Positions 24,518 through 33,584 are shown, counted from the first letter of the stretch. The stretch is DNA of 64,000 nucleotides from Thiodubiliella sp900128405 (GCA_963682085.1 OY821614.1:1860001-1924000), one strand, 5' to 3'. The notes: generated by a model from the sequence alone, not told the origin. Translations and numbers: made by a program.

Positions 24518-26045
24518 AATTTGCCTCGCTTAAAATGTTGTTGAGTTCTGCCATAAAGCGACCACCTTGTGCACCGTCAATAACTCGATGGTCGTAAGAT
24601 AAGGCCAATGGTAAGGTTAATGTTGGAATAAATGCTTCACCGTTCCAAATGGGTTTATTAAAGGAACGGGACACGCCTAAAATGGCAACTTCTGGTGCAT
24701 TGACGATGGGTGTGAATTGTGTGCCACCGATACCGCCGAGGCTGGAGATGGTAAAGCCTGCACCTTGCATATCTTTAGGGCTGAGTTTGCCATCGCGTGC
24801 TTTGGCGGAGGTTTGTGCTAATTCTGTGGCAAGTTCGATTAAGGATTTTTGTTCAACATCACGAATAACTGGCACGACTAAGCCGTTTGGTGTATCCATA
24901 GCGATACCGAGATTAAAGTATTTTTTAATGATGAGATTTTCGCTAGATTTGTCTAACGAGGCGTTAAATCGTGGGTGATTTTTTAATGCTTTAATCACGC
25001 CTTTCATGATAAAAACTAGGGGGGTGAGTTTAATGCCGTTGGCTTTTTGTGCTTGTCGGTAGGTTTCCATTTTGTCAATATTAACTTCGTCAAATTGGGT
25101 TACATGTGGGATGTTGAGCCAGCAGGCGGTTAGGTGTTTGCCTGAGAGTTTGTTGATTCTTGATAGGGCGACAGTTTCGGTTTCACCAAATTTGGAGAAA
25201 TCAATTACAGGGGTTTTGGGTAGCGCATTACCTGTGCCACCTGAGGTGATGATTTGCTTGACATAGCCCTTAAGGTCGGTGTCTGTTACTCTGTTTTTTT
25301 GCCCTGTGCCAGTAACATTGGATAAATTAACCCCCAGTTCACGCGCCAGTTTTCGAATAGATGGGGAAGCGTGAGAGTTTCCTTTGGGTGCTGTTGATAC
25401 TGATTGGTCTAAGGTTTGTGGTGCTGGTGTGATTGCTGTGGTTGTTCTGGGTGTTGTAGAGGTTGCTGCAGGTGTTGCAATGGGTGCGGGTTCTTCTTTT
25501 TTGGGTGTGTTAATGCCTGTGCTTTCAATATTAAGAATTAAATCACCCAGTTTGATTTTGTCGCCTAATGAAACGCTAATATCGATGACTTTGCCGGCAA
25601 GAGGTGTTGGGATTTCCATAGAGGCTTTGTCGCTTTCGAGGGTGATGATGCTGTCGTCTGCGGACAACTCATCACCTGTATTAACCAGCACTTCAATTAC
25701 TTCAACTTCGTCAAAATCGCCAATGTCTGGCACAACAACGGGGACGATTTGTGGCTTAGAATGTTGGGTTTCAGTGTTTTGGTCGGCGTTTTGAGTGTCG
25801 TCATTTTCGCTTTTGATGCTTAAAATAATATCGTCTTGTTTGATTTTGTCGCCTAGTGTTATTTTTATCTCAGTAACAATACCAGCAAAAGGTGTTGGGA
25901 TTTCCATAGAGGCTTTGTCACTTTCTAGGGTAACAATGCTGTCATCTACTTGTATTTCATCGCCAATACTTACTAAAATTTCAATAACTTCAACTTCGTC
26001 AAAGTCGCCAATATCGGGTAATTGTATGTTTTTAATCTCAGACAT
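24510..26045 (-). CDS. aceF: Pyruvate dehydrogenase E2, dihydrolipoyl acetyltransferase
   Basis: 511 aa. Two near-identical lipoyl domains with lipoylated Lys44 and Lys140 (ESDKASMEIP in both), a Pro/Thr/Ala-rich linker, a peripheral-subunit-binding domain (SPSIRKLARELGV), and the acyltransferase core with catalytic SYDHRVIDG near residue 485. It transfers acetyl from E1 to CoA. The usual upstream E1 gene aceE is absent here; the next gene is divergent. It is followed by lpd with overlap. Confidence 0.95.
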   Translation of the reverse strand: MSEIKNIQLPDIGDFDEVEVIEILVSIGDEIQVDDSIVTLESDKASMEIPTPFAGIVTEIKITLGDKIKQDDIILSIKSENDDTQNADQNTETQHSKPQIVPVVVPDIGDFDEVEVIEVLVNTGDELSADDSIITLESDKASMEIPTPLAGKVIDISVSLGDKIKLGDLILNIESTGINTPKKEEPAPIATPAATSTTPRTTTAITPAPQTLDQSVSTAPKGNSHASPSIRKLARELGVNLSNVTGTGQKNRVTDTDLKGYVKQIITSGGTGNALPKTPVIDFSKFGETETVALSRINKLSGKHLTACWLNIPHVTQFDEVNIDKMETYRQAQKANGIKLTPLVFIMKGVIKALKNHPRFNASLDKSSENLIIKKYFNLGIAMDTPNGLVVPVIRDVEQKSLIELATELAQTSAKARDGKLSPKDMQGAGFTISSLGGIGGTQFTPIVNAPEVAILGVSRSFNKPIWNGEAFIPTLTLPLALSYDHRVIDGAQGGRFMAELNNILSEANYD

Positions 26046-26112
26046 AGGATATAAAATTATATTGCATTTAAAAGTGGGTAATTATCGCATAAAAAGTGGA
26101 TAATATTCATCT

Positions 26113-27027
26113 ATGCCAATTGCACTTACAATCAAATCTCTTATTAAAACTTATGCCAATGATTTTCACGCCCTAAAAGGCATTGATTTATCGGTAGAGG
26201 AAGGGGATTTTTTCGCCTTATTGGGTAGTAATGGTGCAGGAAAAACTACGATGATTGGTATTGTTTGCGGATTACTGGAAAAAACCACGGGTGAAGTGAA
26301 TGTGTTAGGTTTGGATCAGGCTAACAATGCTTATGAGATTAAGCGTTTGATTGGATTAATGCCACAAGAGTTTAATTTTAATATGTTTGAACCTATTGAA
26401 GAAATTTTAATCAATCAAGCGGGTTATCATGGTATTAATCGAACTTGTGCCAAGGCGTATGCTGAAGTTTTGCTAAAACGCATGGAACTTTGGGACAAGC
26501 GTTCTGATATGGCTAAATCCTTATCAGGCGGTATGAAAAGGCGTTTAATGTTGGCAAGAGCGCTTATTCATAAGCCTAAAATTTTAATTTTAGATGAGCC
26601 TAGTGCGGGTGTTGATGTGGAAATTCGTCGTTCAATGTGGACATTTTTAAAGGAGTTAAATGCAGAGGGCGTGACTATTATTCTTACCACGCATTATTTA
26701 GAAGAGGCGGAGTCTTTGTGTCGCAATATTGCCATTGTGGATAAGGGGAAAGTGATTGAGCAAACCAGTATGAAGCAATTACTTGCTAGGGTTTCGCAAC
26801 AAACTTTGATTTTAGAAAGCAGTGAAAAATTACCAGAAATTCCTACTACGCTAGGATTTTTACTTACAAAACTGGACGATTATTTATTAGAAGTGGTGTT
26901 AGAATCTGACATAAATATTACGCAAGTATTGAAAATTCTTGGCGAACATAACATTAATATTAATCATGTTAGAAATGCACAAAACCGTTTAGAAACTTTA
27001 TTTTTAAATTTGACTTCAGGTAAATAA
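26113..27027 (+). CDS. ABC exporter ATP-binding protein (YadG-like)
   Basis: 304 aa. Walker A GSNGAGKTT (about residues 38-46), signature LSGGMKRRLMLARAL, Walker B ILILDEPSAGVD and the H-loop THYLEEAE are all intact. The C-terminal extension of about 80 aa resembles multidrug/ABC-2 ATPases. It lies one base before the permease gene, so the pair forms one exporter. It is divergent from aceF across a 67-bp spacer that must hold both promoters. Confidence 0.93.
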   Translation: MPIALTIKSLIKTYANDFHALKGIDLSVEEGDFFALLGSNGAGKTTMIGIVCGLLEKTTGEVNVLGLDQANNAYEIKRLIGLMPQEFNFNMFEPIEEILINQAGYHGINRTCAKAYAEVLLKRMELWDKRSDMAKSLSGGMKRRLMLARALIHKPKILILDEPSAGVDVEIRRSMWTFLKELNAEGVTIILTTHYLEEAESLCRNIAIVDKGKVIEQTSMKQLLARVSQQTLILESSEKLPEIPTTLGFLLTKLDDYLLEVVLESDINITQVLKILGEHNININHVRNAQNRLETLFLNLTSGK

Positions 27028-27028
27028 T

Positions 27029-27787
27029 ATGTGGATTCAATATAAAACTATTGTTATTAAGGAAATCTTGCGATTCTCTCGTATTTGGGTGCAAACAATC
27101 TTTCCACCTATCATTACCACCTCGCTTTATTTGTTAATTTTTGGTGGTTTGATGGGGGATCGTATTGGCGATATGCAAGGGGTGGATTATATTCATTTTA
27201 TTATTCCAGGCATTATATTAATGACGGTGATTCAAAATTCTTATGCTAATACAGTTGCATCATTTTTTCTGGCAAAATTTAATCACAGTATTGAGGAATT
27301 ATTGGTTTCTCCTATTTCTTATTGGGTGATTTTATTGGGTTATATCTCTGGTGGTGTGGTTCGAGGTTTGGTGGTGGGACTAGGTGTTTTTATTACGATT
27401 TCTTTTTTTGTGGATTTGCAAATTTACAGTGTTTTTATTATCTTTATTATCTTTTTCTTAACCGCTGTGTTGTTTTCTTTGGCAGGATTTATTAACGCCG
27501 TATTTGCTCAGTCCTTTGATGATATTTCAATCGTGCCAACTTTTGTATTAATGCCTATGATTTATTTGGGTGGATTGTTTTATAGTGTTGAAATTCTGCC
27601 AGAGTTTTGGCAAAATATTAGTAGATTTAACCCAATTTATTATATGGTAGATGGTTTTAGAATGGGATTTTTAGGCAGCTCTACTACTGGTATTGTTGAT
27701 TCAATACTGGTTTTATTGGTTATGATTATTTTATTAAGTTTGTTGGCTTTTTATTTGTTAAAAAGAGGCATTAACATCAAGACTTAA
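27029..27787 (+). CDS. ABC-2 type permease (YadH-like)
   Basis: 252 aa with six membrane helices and the ABC-2 signature region YLGGLFYSVEILPEFWQNIS followed by NPIYYMVDGFRMGFLG. Partner of the ATPase just upstream. YadGH-type exporters have unclear substrates. The 3' end overlaps the convergent plsY by 11 bp. Confidence 0.92.
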   Translation: MWIQYKTIVIKEILRFSRIWVQTIFPPIITTSLYLLIFGGLMGDRIGDMQGVDYIHFIIPGIILMTVIQNSYANTVASFFLAKFNHSIEELLVSPISYWVILLGYISGGVVRGLVVGLGVFITISFFVDLQIYSVFIIFIIFFLTAVLFSLAGFINAVFAQSFDDISIVPTFVLMPMIYLGGLFYSVEILPEFWQNISRFNPIYYMVDGFRMGFLGSSTTGIVDSILVLLVMIILLSLLAFYLLKRGINIKT

Positions 27788-28361
27788 TTCCCTTTTCATT
27801 GCCTGATAGCATTCTTTGGATATTGCTTTTATGGGTAAAGAAAATCCAAGTGCAAGTTAGTGTAATGACATAAGTGGCATTGACATCTTTGTTGCTTAAG
27901 AAGTAAAAAATGATAGGCGTTAGTAGGGTGGCAGTTAATGCAGACATTGAAGAGACTTTTAACGCTTTAGCGACAAAAATCCAAATAACCACAAAACTTA
28001 AACCAACTAAATAATTTGAAGCAAGCAAAGCACCCAAGAAGGTTGCCACGCCTTTGCCTCCTTTAAAACCAAAGAAAATGGGATACACATGACCTAAGAA
28101 TGCTGCCAAGGTAACCAGTGTCATGGTTAGCAAATCACTCCCCAAGGTGTGTGCAATTAATACGGGAATTGCGCCTTTTACCCCATCGCCAATTAAAGTA
28201 ATGGCAGCGGCTTTTTTTCCACCTATTCTTAGCACATTGGTTGCACCCGGGTTGTTAGATCCTTGCGTTCTAGGGTCGGGTAGATTGAGCAGTTTGCAGA
28301 CAATAATGGCAGTTGAAATCGAGCCAATTAAATAAGCAAAAGTAATTAAAGTAGGTAACAT
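27777..28361 (-). CDS. plsY: Acyl-phosphate:glycerol-3-phosphate acyltransferase
   Basis: Transfers the acyl group from acyl-phosphate to glycerol-3-phosphate, first step of phospholipid synthesis, in the inner membrane. 194 aa with several helices; conserved GSISTAIIVCK, GSNNPGATNVLR (phosphate and G3P binding) and GFKGGKGVATFLG. The start is set at 28361 because TAAGG sits 8 nt before it and the longer frame to 28415 would run into folB on the other strand. Confidence 0.94.
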   Translation of the reverse strand: MLPTLITFAYLIGSISTAIIVCKLLNLPDPRTQGSNNPGATNVLRIGGKKAAAITLIGDGVKGAIPVLIAHTLGSDLLTMTLVTLAAFLGHVYPIFFGFKGGKGVATFLGALLASNYLVGLSFVVIWIFVAKALKVSSMSALTATLLTPIIFYFLSNKDVNATYVITLTCTWIFFTHKSNIQRMLSGNEKGIKS

Positions 28362-28394
28362 AGCAAACCTTAGAAAATTTTGATAAATGTTACT

Positions 28395-28772
28395 ATGGAT
28401 ATTGTATTTATTCAAGGGTTAAAAATTGATTGCGTGATTGGTATTTACGATTGGGAGCGAGAAATCCTCCAAGAAATTACACTAGATATTGAAATGTCTG
28501 CCGATATTAAGGCCGCTAGTGAGACCGACCATATCGACCAGACCCTTGATTACAAAGCCGTTTCTAAACGCCTGATTGATTTTGTTAAAACCAGTGAATT
28601 TCAATTGGTAGAAACTTTAGCGGAGAAAATTACACAGATTATCATGCAAGAATTTGGCGTAGAGAAAGTTAAGTTAACGCTCAATAAAGGTGCAGCAGTA
28701 ACAGGTGCTCAAGGCGTAGGTGTTATTATCGAAAGAGTCAAAACTTTGAATTCCAGCCTTGGGCAAGAGTAA
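28395..28772 (+). CDS. folB: Dihydroneopterin aldolase
   Basis: 125 aa. Cleaves dihydroneopterin to hydroxymethyl-dihydropterin in folate synthesis. Family features: FIQGLKIDCVIGIYDWERE near the N-terminus, Glu in VETLAEKI, catalytic Lys in VKLTLNKGAAV. ATG 28395 is chosen over the upstream TTG. folK follows 4 bp after its stop, so the two consecutive pathway enzymes are co-expressed. Confidence 0.93.
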   Translation: MDIVFIQGLKIDCVIGIYDWEREILQEITLDIEMSADIKAASETDHIDQTLDYKAVSKRLIDFVKTSEFQLVETLAEKITQIIMQEFGVEKVKLTLNKGAAVTGAQGVGVIIERVKTLNSSLGQE

Positions 28773-28776
28773 AAAA

Positions 28777-29265
28777 ATGAGCGAGATACATATTAATATT
28801 GGCTCAAATCAAAATCGTAGGCATAATGTTGCTCAGGCGATTGAGGCACTTAAAATGAATTTTTTCAATGTGGTGTGTTCTGATATTTTTGAGAGTGCAG
28901 CGGTTGGATTTAAGGGGATGGATTTTTACAATATGGGCGTGAATGCAACCACGGATTTAAGTATTACCGATGTGTTAAGTGTGTTACATACGATTGAGAA
29001 CAATCAAGGCAGAGATAGGTCGCAACCGAAATTTTCTTCGCGGAAAATTGACCTAGATTTAGTGTTATACGACAAGGTTGTTGATGAGAAAAATAACCTG
29101 CCTAGAAATGACATTTTAAAATACAATTTTGTTTTATTGCCACTGGTGCAACTTAGCCCGCAGAGTGTTCATCCACTTGAAAATAAAACTTATAAACAAT
29201 TATCTGCAACTATAAACCAGTTAAAATCGTATAATATTAAAATTTTAAAACGAAGGAACCTATGA
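28777..29265 (+). CDS. folK: Hydroxymethyl-dihydropterin pyrophosphokinase
   Basis: 162 aa from ATG 28777 (a TTG at 28759 overlaps folB). Transfers pyrophosphate from ATP to 6-hydroxymethyl-dihydropterin, the step after FolB. Conserved INIGSNQNRR, YNMGVNATTD, and the metal/ATP motif RKIDLDLVLYD are present. Its 3' end overlaps the dsbA-like start by 4 bp. Confidence 0.92.
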   Translation: MSEIHINIGSNQNRRHNVAQAIEALKMNFFNVVCSDIFESAAVGFKGMDFYNMGVNATTDLSITDVLSVLHTIENNQGRDRSQPKFSSRKIDLDLVLYDKVVDEKNNLPRNDILKYNFVLLPLVQLSPQSVHPLENKTYKQLSATINQLKSYNIKILKRRNL

Positions 29266-29888
29266 AAACAATACTATTTACTTTATTTATTACACTCTCT
29301 AACTTTGTATTTGCAGTTGCAGTTGATGATTATGACGAAGGTATTGATTATATAGCACTTAAAAAACCAGTAGCAACCGTTACAGGCGATAAAGTTGAGG
29401 TGCGAGAGTTATTTTGGTATTATTGTTCACATTGTTACAATCTTGAGCCAACACTTAATGCTTGGGTTAAAAAACTACCTGCTAATGCTCAGTTTATTCG
29501 TCAGCCAGCAATGTATTCTAAGAGATGGGCAAATGGTGCAACTTTTTACTTCGTGTTAGAGGAGTTAAACTTATTAGATAAGTTGCATGGGGAATTGTTT
29601 GATGCTATTCATGCAAAGAAAAAGAAGTTTAGGACCAAAGACAGTTTTATTAATTGGGTTGCTAGCTTTGGTGTAGATAAAGTCAAAGTAGAAAAAGCCT
29701 TTGATTCTTTTGGCGTGCGTGTTAAAGCCAATAAAGCCAAATTAAATACTAAAAAATACTACCTCAAAGGTGTGCCAGCAATTGTAGTTAATGGTAAATA
29801 TTGGACCGATTCTAGTCATGCAGGAACTCAGGGAAGAATGTTAAAAATCGTAGATTTCCTTATTAAGAAAGAAAGCAAACTTGAATGA
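29262..29888 (+). CDS. dsbA: DsbA-family periplasmic thiol oxidoreductase
   Basis: 208 aa with signal peptide (1-18, ...NFVFA). Active site FWYYCSHCYN: Cys55-Ser-His-Cys58 instead of CPHC of E. coli DsbA. The cis-Pro loop KGVPAIVVNGKYW is present. It should introduce disulfides into exported proteins, with c-type cytochromes and periplasmic enzymes as likely clients. The Pro to Ser change in the redox motif may alter its redox potential. No dsbB is seen nearby. Confidence 0.9.
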   Translation: MKTILFTLFITLSNFVFAVAVDDYDEGIDYIALKKPVATVTGDKVEVRELFWYYCSHCYNLEPTLNAWVKKLPANAQFIRQPAMYSKRWANGATFYFVLEELNLLDKLHGELFDAIHAKKKKFRTKDSFINWVASFGVDKVKVEKAFDSFGVRVKANKAKLNTKKYYLKGVPAIVVNGKYWTDSSHAGTQGRMLKIVDFLIKKESKLE

Positions 29889-30660
29889 AGCAGTTTTAGT
29901 CTTATCAGGGCTTGACCCTTGTGGCGGTGCTGGTATTGCTGCTGATATTGAAACCATTAACCAATTTGGGTTAACCCCATTGCCGATTGTAACAACAATG
30001 ACAGTGCAAAATACTCAATCTGTTGTAGAGGTTCAACCAGTGAATGTTGGGTTAATTGCCAAACAATTCCATCATTTGCAAGCAGACATTGCGTTTAAAG
30101 TTGTTAAAATTGGGCTACTGTGTTCTAGTGAGCAAATTAGAGTAATTGCTAATTTAATGCAAGATAAAACCATTGTGCTTGACCCGATTGTTAAAGCCAG
30201 CACCCAAGAAGTTTTACTACAAACCCAAGTAATAAGCACTCTAAAACAAGAGTTATTGCCTTTGGTAAAAATCCTAACCCCCAATATGGCAGAATTATTC
30301 GCCTTATCCGGTGAAAAAGATGAGCAAAAAGCCATAGAAAAGCTAGCCTGTAAATGGATATTACTCACCACCACCGATGTATCAGAGTCCAGTATTGAAC
30401 ACCGTCTATATCACCATGCTAAGTTGGTAAAGAGTTATACTTACAACAAATTATCGGGCAATTACCACGGATCTGGTTGCACTCTTTCAAGTGCAATCAG
30501 TGCTTTGATAGCCTCAGGTGCTAACATTGAAATTGCTTGTAAAAATGCACTAGACTATACCTACCAAACTCTATTAAACGCTAAAAATATCGGTAAAACA
30601 CAGTTTCACCCTAATCGCATACCAGCGAAAAATACACATACCCGCAAAAAATATCAATGA
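29881..30660 (+). CDS. thiD: Hydroxymethylpyrimidine (phosphate) kinase
   Basis: 259 aa. Phosphorylates HMP/HMP-P in thiamine synthesis. Ribokinase-fold motifs: LSGLDPCGGAGIAADI at the N-terminus, MTVQNTQ, DPIVKAS, LTPNMAE, and the anion-hole GSGCTLSSAIS near the C-terminus. TTG 29881 appears to be the start: it overlaps the dsbA 3' end by 8 bp and follows AAGAAAG. No in-frame ATG is near. The Cys in DPCGGAG is usually Ser. Confidence 0.92.
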   Translation: MNEAVLVLSGLDPCGGAGIAADIETINQFGLTPLPIVTTMTVQNTQSVVEVQPVNVGLIAKQFHHLQADIAFKVVKIGLLCSSEQIRVIANLMQDKTIVLDPIVKASTQEVLLQTQVISTLKQELLPLVKILTPNMAELFALSGEKDEQKAIEKLACKWILLTTTDVSESSIEHRLYHHAKLVKSYTYNKLSGNYHGSGCTLSSAISALIASGANIEIACKNALDYTYQTLLNAKNIGKTQFHPNRIPAKNTHTRKKYQ

Positions 30661-30696
30661 TAGGAAAGTTAGGCATAATACTATACTAAGGATCTC

Positions 30697-30720
30697 ATTG
30701 TATTTTGTGTATAATACAAT
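30697..30720. promoter_or_regulatory. Inverted repeat around a -10 box upstream of the 55-aa/204-aa pair
   Basis: ATTGTATT (30697-30704) and AATACAAT (30713-30720) are perfect inverted arms around GTGTATAAT. A second TATAAT lies at 30732-30737. This may be an operator over the promoter of the next genes, or a weak AT-only terminator for thiD. Confidence 0.4.
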
Positions 30721-30776
30721 TTTATTTACGCTATAATGAAGTTTTATTTACATCACTTACTTATTATTTATAAGCA

Positions 30777-30944
30777 ATGAAAATGACATCACTTTTTAAT
30801 AAAAATTCCGAAAGAAAACTGGTTTCCAGATTGTCAAAAGGCAGCATAAGCCTACAACACGGTCGCTATCAAACCGCTCAAGACATTACCAAAAAAGTCA
30901 AACGCTTGGAACATTATAATTTTAGTAAGAAATATGCCGGCTAA
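30777..30944 (+). CDS. 55-aa basic unknown protein
   Basis: ATG 30777, TAA 30944. The product is strongly basic (begins MKMTSLFNKNSERKLVSRLS, later TKKVKRLEHYNFSKKY). Its end overlaps the ATG of the 204-aa gene by 11 bp, which argues that it is real and coupled. No family recognised. A DNA/RNA-binding or antitoxin-type role would fit size and charge, but nothing in the sequence proves it. Confidence 0.55.
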   Translation: MKMTSLFNKNSERKLVSRLSKGSISLQHGRYQTAQDITKKVKRLEHYNFSKKYAG

Positions 30945-31548
30945 GGGAGAAGATGAGCTTAAGGTATTATTAGATTTATTTGAACAAGCAGAAGCCAAAA
31001 TAAAAAATGTTGAACAAGCCACCTCGGAAGGGGTGCTTATCCCCTCTATTAACCAACTTAGATATGCAGGGCATCATATTGTTCAATCTTTGCTTAGTAA
31101 TGATACAAAGGCACTTCAAGCAGAGCGAGCTAAAGCAATTAACCATGTCAAAAGAGCCATTTACGATATAGATGAAGCACTATTGATTTACTATATAGAC
31201 AGTGCAGCAGATTTTAAAGAAAAATATAATGATAGTGGCTTTACTACTGAGATAATTGCAGATTATCCTGAAAAATTAGTTATGCTAGATGAAGCTAATA
31301 CAAGCATACAGCAATTGCGCAAAGATAACAATAATTATCAAAACAGGCAACAGTTTTATCGGCAGTTAAGTCCTTATTTGGATAAATTATCCAAAATTGT
31401 TGCTATTTTTGAGAAATCAGCACCACTTATTGCCAACAAAGAAAAAAATAAATGTGACCAAGAATTAAAAGACAAACGGCGTTTTATTATCAAAGTTACA
31501 GCAACATTTTTTTTCGGTATTATTGGCATTATTGTTGCACTCAAGTAA
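30934..31548 (+). CDS. Helical tail-anchored unknown protein
   Basis: 204 aa. Residues 1-180 are charged and predicted helical with coiled-coil character (for example LLDLFEQAEAKIKNVEQA), and residues about 184-202 (FIIKVTATFFFGIIGIIVAL) form a single C-terminal membrane anchor. No family recognised. It is coupled to the 55-aa gene before it and abuts hisC directly (stop 31548, ATG 31549). The topology suggests an inner-membrane sensor or scaffold with a cytosolic body. Confidence 0.7.
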   Translation: MPAKGEDELKVLLDLFEQAEAKIKNVEQATSEGVLIPSINQLRYAGHHIVQSLLSNDTKALQAERAKAINHVKRAIYDIDEALLIYYIDSAADFKEKYNDSGFTTEIIADYPEKLVMLDEANTSIQQLRKDNNNYQNRQQFYRQLSPYLDKLSKIVAIFEKSAPLIANKEKNKCDQELKDKRRFIIKVTATFFFGIIGIIVALK

Positions 31549-32613
31549 ATGAATAACTTTATCAGCAACTGGCTACGCCCCGATATTAAAGCAATCAATG
31601 CTTATCATGTGCCTGCGTCTGAAAATATGGTGAAATTGGATGCAATGGAGTCTCCTTTTCCTTTATCTGATAAATTAATTGAGCAATATTCAGCCTGTTT
31701 AGCAAATGCACAATTAAATCGTTATCCTAATCCAAATGCTATAGAGCTACAGCAAACTTTGCGTGCGTTGATGGATATTCCTGCTGATTGTGGTGTGTTG
31801 TTAGGTAACGGCTCGGATGAACTGATTCAACTATTGGCATTGGCGTGTGATACGGACGATACTATTTTAAGTCTTGAACCCAGTTTTGTAATGTATGAGA
31901 TAATTGCAAAATTTACCTGTTTGAATTATCAAGGGGTTGATTTGAACGATGATTTTGAGATTGATTTGAGTGCAATGCTATTGGCGATTGAAACGCACCA
32001 GCCAAAACTGATTTTCATCGCTTATCCAAATAACCCAACTGGCAATACATTTGATAGAACTGCCATTGAAAAAATCATCACCTCAACCCATGCTTTAGTC
32101 GTGCTAGACGAAGCTTATTATGCGTATGCTAACGATAGTTTTTTGAATGATATTAAAAAATATTCTAATTTAGTTTTGCTCAGAACTGTATCAAAAATTG
32201 GCTTTGCTGGACTTCGTCTAGGTTTGCTCATTGGTGCAAAGGACACGGTAGAGCAATTAGATAAATTAAGACTGCCTTACAATATCAACACACTAACGCA
32301 AGTAAGTGCAAATTTTCTACTACAAGAAAAAGATGAAATCAACAAAAATGCCCAAATCATCCTCAGCGAACGCACCAAATTATCAGCCACACTTAACGCC
32401 ATTAATACGCTGGAAGTCTATCCATCGCAAGCAAACTTTATCTTATTCAAAGCACCAAATGCTAACGAACTATTTACAACACTCAAACAAAAAGGTATTT
32501 TGATTAAAAACTTGAGTAATGTACCAAAACTCACCAATTGCCTGCGTGTAACCGTAGGCAGTAGCGAGCAAAATAAAAAATTCATCGATATTGTAGAGGT
32601 ATTTTATGGTTAA
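31549..32613 (+). CDS. hisC: Histidinol-phosphate aminotransferase
   Basis: 354 aa PLP enzyme of histidine synthesis. Features: LGNGSDELIQLL, AYPNNPTGN, LDEAYYAYA (cofactor Asp/Tyr) and the Schiff-base Lys in TVSKIGFAGLRLG. N-terminal MVKLDAMESPFPL is typical of HisC. hisB and hisH are 4-6 kb further right, so the histidine genes are dispersed. It overlaps the Nif3-like gene by 8 bp. Confidence 0.94.
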   Translation: MNNFISNWLRPDIKAINAYHVPASENMVKLDAMESPFPLSDKLIEQYSACLANAQLNRYPNPNAIELQQTLRALMDIPADCGVLLGNGSDELIQLLALACDTDDTILSLEPSFVMYEIIAKFTCLNYQGVDLNDDFEIDLSAMLLAIETHQPKLIFIAYPNNPTGNTFDRTAIEKIITSTHALVVLDEAYYAYANDSFLNDIKKYSNLVLLRTVSKIGFAGLRLGLLIGAKDTVEQLDKLRLPYNINTLTQVSANFLLQEKDEINKNAQIILSERTKLSATLNAINTLEVYPSQANFILFKAPNANELFTTLKQKGILIKNLSNVPKLTNCLRVTVGSSEQNKKFIDIVEVFYG

Positions 32614-33346
32614 TCAAAAAACATTGGCCGACTATTGTTATCAGTATTTAACTGTTGATAAATTTGATGACTATTGCCCAAACGGCTTGCAGATACAAGG
32701 CAAATCTGACATCAAGAAAATCATCTCAGGCGTAAGTGCTAACCAAGCTCTGATTGACAGAGCAATTGACGAAGCAGCAGATGCACTCTTTGTTCATCAC
32801 GGATTTTTCTGGAAAAATGAACCGCCCATGCTTACTGGCATCAAAAAAAACCGCATTAAAGCCCTACTGGACAACGACATCAATCTATTCGCTTACCACT
32901 TGCCACTCGATGCCCACCCAACAATCGGCAACAATGCCCAACTTGCCATTCATTTTGACATTCAAAATCCTACCCCCATCGGCGATACCCTCGTTTGGCA
33001 AGGAGAAATCAACACTACCCTAGTCAATTTTTCTAACACCGTCAAACAAGCACTAAACCGCCGCCCATTAGTTTTCGGTAACGATGAAAAACCCCTAAAA
33101 CGCATCGCATGGTGCAGTGGCGGTGCACAAACCTACATCCACCACGCCATCAACATCAACGCCGACTGCTTCCTCACTGGCGAAGTTTCTGAACAAATTC
33201 CTGCCATTGCCCTTGAAAATAACATTGCCTTCATTTCCGCTGGACACCATGCTACTGAACGCTATGGCGTGCAGGCTCTCTGCCAGCATCTTGCTCAAAA
33301 ATTCAATCTTATTCATTATTTTATTGATGTTGATAATCAAGTATAA
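32606..33346 (+). CDS. Nif3-like dinuclear metal-centre protein
   Basis: 246 aa, YbgI/Nif3 family. Metal ligands are visible in DALFVHHGFFW, FAYHLPLDAHPTIGN and the C-terminal ISAGHHATERYGVQAL. The biochemical role is not settled; family members are proposed to be metal-dependent hydrolases. A decayed duplicate of the last 90 bp lies about 200 bp downstream. Confidence 0.9.
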   Translation: MVNQKTLADYCYQYLTVDKFDDYCPNGLQIQGKSDIKKIISGVSANQALIDRAIDEAADALFVHHGFFWKNEPPMLTGIKKNRIKALLDNDINLFAYHLPLDAHPTIGNNAQLAIHFDIQNPTPIGDTLVWQGEINTTLVNFSNTVKQALNRRPLVFGNDEKPLKRIAWCSGGAQTYIHHAININADCFLTGEVSEQIPAIALENNIAFISAGHHATERYGVQALCQHLAQKFNLIHYFIDVDNQV

Positions 33347-33459
33347 CTTTCTGAAAAATTATCATATTAGATAGAGTTATAGAACGAAATAATTAATAGC
33401 AGATAATAAAGGCGTAATGTTTGTGGCACTTTTAATTGTATTTGATTTTCTTATAAACA

Positions 33460-33551
33460 GGCTCCATACTAATGAATGCTATGGTATAAGAATTTTGTTC
33501 AAGAATTTAACTTCATCTATCGTTTTATTGATATAGATAACTAGGTATAAT
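33460..33551 (+). pseudogene. Decayed duplicate of the Nif3-like gene 3' end
   Basis: CTCCATACTAATGAATGCTA and TTCAAGAATT...TTTTATTGATATAGATAAC parallel the end of the functional gene (33246-33345), with about three quarters of positions equal and an internal loss of about 20 bp. No usable frame. It now forms the leader of the lipoprotein operon. Confidence 0.65.
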
Positions 33552-33584
33552 ATTTTAAAAATTACACAAATAGGAAGAAAAAAT

